Below are positions 22,278-23,429 of a stretch of DNA of 23,429 bases, one piece after another (position 1 is the stretch's first letter; each line of letters starts with the position of its first letter). Under the pieces are notes generated by a model, which worked only from the letters and a program-made list of their open reading frames with translations, had not been told where the DNA came from and did no database searches. Both the position numbers and the translations under genes were made by a program. This stretch comes from Cytophagaceae bacterium (GTDB lineage Bacteria > Bacteroidota > Bacteroidia > Cytophagales > Spirosomataceae), in contig JAIXRT010000283.1 of NCBI GenBank assembly GCA_027485075.1, forward strand, positions 1 through 23,429, given 5' to 3'.

Positions 22278-22293
22278 TCTGATTATTATCAGA
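22278..22293. repeat. Short inverted repeat after rsmE
   Basis: TCTGAT-TATT-ATCAGA forms a 6-bp stem directly after the rsmE stop (22301). The sequence after it on the minus strand is A-rich, so it is not a classical intrinsic terminator. Confidence 0.45.
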
Positions 22294-22300
22294 TTTATAC

Positions 22301-23014
22301 CTATTCGTGCACCATGTGAACTCCCATGGTTGCGGCAATGCAAGCTGTTTCTGTCCGTAAAATTGATTTTCCTAGACTAAATGGAGTCCAGTTCGCACGT
22401 AATAAATCAGCTGATTCTGTTGGTGTAAAGTCTCCTTCTGGACCAATCAAAATATGATAACTCTTATTTCGGATTAACTGTTTTGATAAACTTTCCACAG
22501 GTTGATCAGAAATATGAGCGAATAGCCGTTGTGTCGATGCGGATTCAACAAGCGAATTCATATAAGTTGACAAAGGTCTAATAGGCGATATATCAGGTAA
22601 GTATAGATTTTTTGACTGTTTTAAGGCCGATATAGCTATTTTCTCTAGGCGGTTTAGTTTAATTTCTTTTCGCTCTGAATTGCGAGAATTGAAAAAATGG
22701 ATTCCATGTATGCCAAATTCACAGCACTTTTCTACCATCCATTCCATGCGCTCCATTTGTTTGGTAGGTGCCACATAGATATGAATTTGGTAGGGTATTA
22801 TCGCTTGTTTCTCCAGTAAAGATAATTGCGTGAATGTGGTATTTTTAGGATCTACTTGAGCAAGTAAAGCGGCGTATTTACCACCCTGACCATCAAGTAA
22901 ATTAATTTGATCACCTGATTTTAAACGCAAAACCCGACTAGCGTGAAACGACTCTTCTTCGCTGAGTCGATTCTCACTAGTCGGATTAGGTGCGTAAAAA
23001 ATATACTTACTCAT
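22301..23014 (-). CDS. rsmE: 16S rRNA (uracil-1498-N3)-methyltransferase RsmE
   Basis: RsmE methylates U1498 of 16S rRNA on assembled 30S subunits using S-adenosylmethionine. The 237-residue length matches the family (about 240). A PUA-like N-terminal domain (about 1-70) includes HASRVLRLKSGDQINLLDG. The SPOUT methyltransferase domain (about 75-237) has ALKQSKNLYLP at about 130-140 and the trefoil-knot SAM site HILIGPEGDFTPTE (187-200). SLGKSILRTETA (213-224) includes the conserved Arg-x-Glu. Its start overlaps the stop of the upstream hypothetical gene by one base (TAATG), implying translational coupling. Confidence 0.96.
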   Translation of the reverse strand: MSKYIFYAPNPTSENRLSEEESFHASRVLRLKSGDQINLLDGQGGKYAALLAQVDPKNTTFTQLSLLEKQAIIPYQIHIYVAPTKQMERMEWMVEKCCEFGIHGIHFFNSRNSERKEIKLNRLEKIAISALKQSKNLYLPDISPIRPLSTYMNSLVESASTQRLFAHISDQPVESLSKQLIRNKSYHILIGPEGDFTPTESADLLRANWTPFSLGKSILRTETACIAATMGVHMVHE

Positions 23015-23429
23015 TAAAATTCAGGGTCTTCTGAACGGAATGAGAATCGAGATGGATCTAATGATAAGGTGCCACCATTGAAATCAGTAATGAATTTTTC
23101 AATGACGTCAATCTCGAATGCTGGCACATAGAGTGCAACATCTAAACCAACACCAAATTCAAAATTTTCATCGATTTCAATGTATTCACTTACTTTGACT
23201 TCATCATTTTCCTCAAGTTCGTCAATGATCTCGAGAATCATTACCTCAACTTCTTCTTCAAATGCTTCATTTTCAACATAGGACTCGTCCCTATTTTCAA
23301 TAGGTACATAGAGTGGAAAATGTTGCATGGCTTCTTTCTCAGCAGCTTCATATACCGCACTTGAATAGTGTAATTGTAAGGTGCAAAGAATTGCATCGTA
23401 AATCACTTCCTGTTTATTGTAATGGCCCA
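23014..23429 (-). CDS. Acidic hypothetical protein, 5' end outside the window
   Basis: I do not recognise this protein. The frame is open to the window edge with no in-frame ATG; a GTG at 23406 is possible, but the real start is probably beyond the window. About 138 residues are visible. They are strongly acidic, with runs such as EAFEEEVEVMILEIIDELEENDE, and read as alternating strand and helix with a conserved-looking opening VIYDAILCTLQLHYSSAVYEAAEKEA. There is no signal peptide or membrane segment in the visible part. The C-terminus is hydrophilic (SFRSEDPEF). Its stop shares one base with the rsmE start, so the two are translationally coupled. A role connected with rsmE or the ribosome is only a positional guess. 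Confidence 0.7.
   Translation of the reverse strand, partial: GHYNKQEVIYDAILCTLQLHYSSAVYEAAEKEAMQHFPLYVPIENRDESYVENEAFEEEVEVMILEIIDELEENDEVKVSEYIEIDENFEFGVGLDVALYVPAFEIDVIEKFITDFNGGTLSLDPSRFSFRSEDPEF

Noticed and set aside
1..23429. CRISPR arrays, insertion sequences, prophage or toxin-antitoxin genes
   Set aside because: No regularly spaced repeats, transposase or integrase motifs, terminal repeats or small paired toxin-like genes were seen on either strand.

Overview
The window is chromosomal DNA of a member of the Bacteroidota, most likely a Cytophagales-type (Spirosomataceae-like) bacterium. The evidence is a gliding-motility gldC homolog, a DUF3127 protein, a large-form IspG with an inserted domain, an outer-membrane beta-barrel/TonB-type receptor with an N-terminal carboxypeptidase-regulatory-like domain, a DUF6728-like micro-protein, near absence of Shine-Dalgarno sequences, and promoters of the Bacteroidota type (TTG, 20 bases, TAnnTTTG). 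The genus call is inference; the phylum call is well supported. No insertion sequence, prophage, CRISPR array or rRNA was seen. This is core and near-core genome, very densely packed, with no gene-free stretch above about 130 bases.

Layout. 1-1778 (+): the end of phoH, a GNAT acetyltransferase and a pirin. 1782-4211 (-): a TonB-dependent-receptor-like outer-membrane protein. 4337-4711 (-): a DUF3127 protein ending in an SSB-like acidic tip. 4783-5891 (+): tRNA-Leu(GAG) followed closely by trhO (tRNA U34 hydroxylase). 5900-7011 (-): a Gre-factor-like protein, a DUF2834 membrane protein and a DUF1801 protein, tightly spaced. 7052-9728: a nucleoside phosphorylase, a GNAT, surE and a Nudix hydrolase, arranged as convergent overlapping pairs. 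9766-10740 (+): a CDF cation transporter with a Cys-rich tail. 10737-12512 (-): a pterin operon of PTPS/QueD-family synthase, folE and an SDR whose catalytic tyrosine is replaced by isoleucine. 12594-15147 (+): a GH109-type glycosidase and a FucP-type sugar MFS transporter. 15218-17397 (+): large-form ispG and a small membrane protein. 17398-18804 (-): gldC and an exported thioredoxin-like protein. 18885-21409 (+): cinA and a 2-oxoacid dehydrogenase E2. 21443-22204 (-): a fatty-acid desaturase. 22301-23429 (-): rsmE and an acidic hypothetical protein cut by the window edge.

Functional grouping. Several genes serve nucleotide and cofactor turnover: SurE, nucleoside phosphorylase, Nudix, CinA, FolE and PTPS. 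Others act on translation and RNA (TrhO, tRNA-Leu, RsmE, Gre-like, PhoH), on amino-sugar scavenging (GH109 with the MFS transporter), or on isoprenoid and lipid synthesis (IspG, desaturase). The most thought-provoking points are the three-gene pterin operon, whose synthase carries the Cys-x5-His-Gly-His spacing I associate with tetrahydrobiopterin-type enzymes; the Tyr-less SDR beside it; the SSB-like tail of the DUF3127 protein; and a symmetric divergent promoter/palindrome at 7030-7047. I did not find a clearly new multi-gene defence or mobile system.
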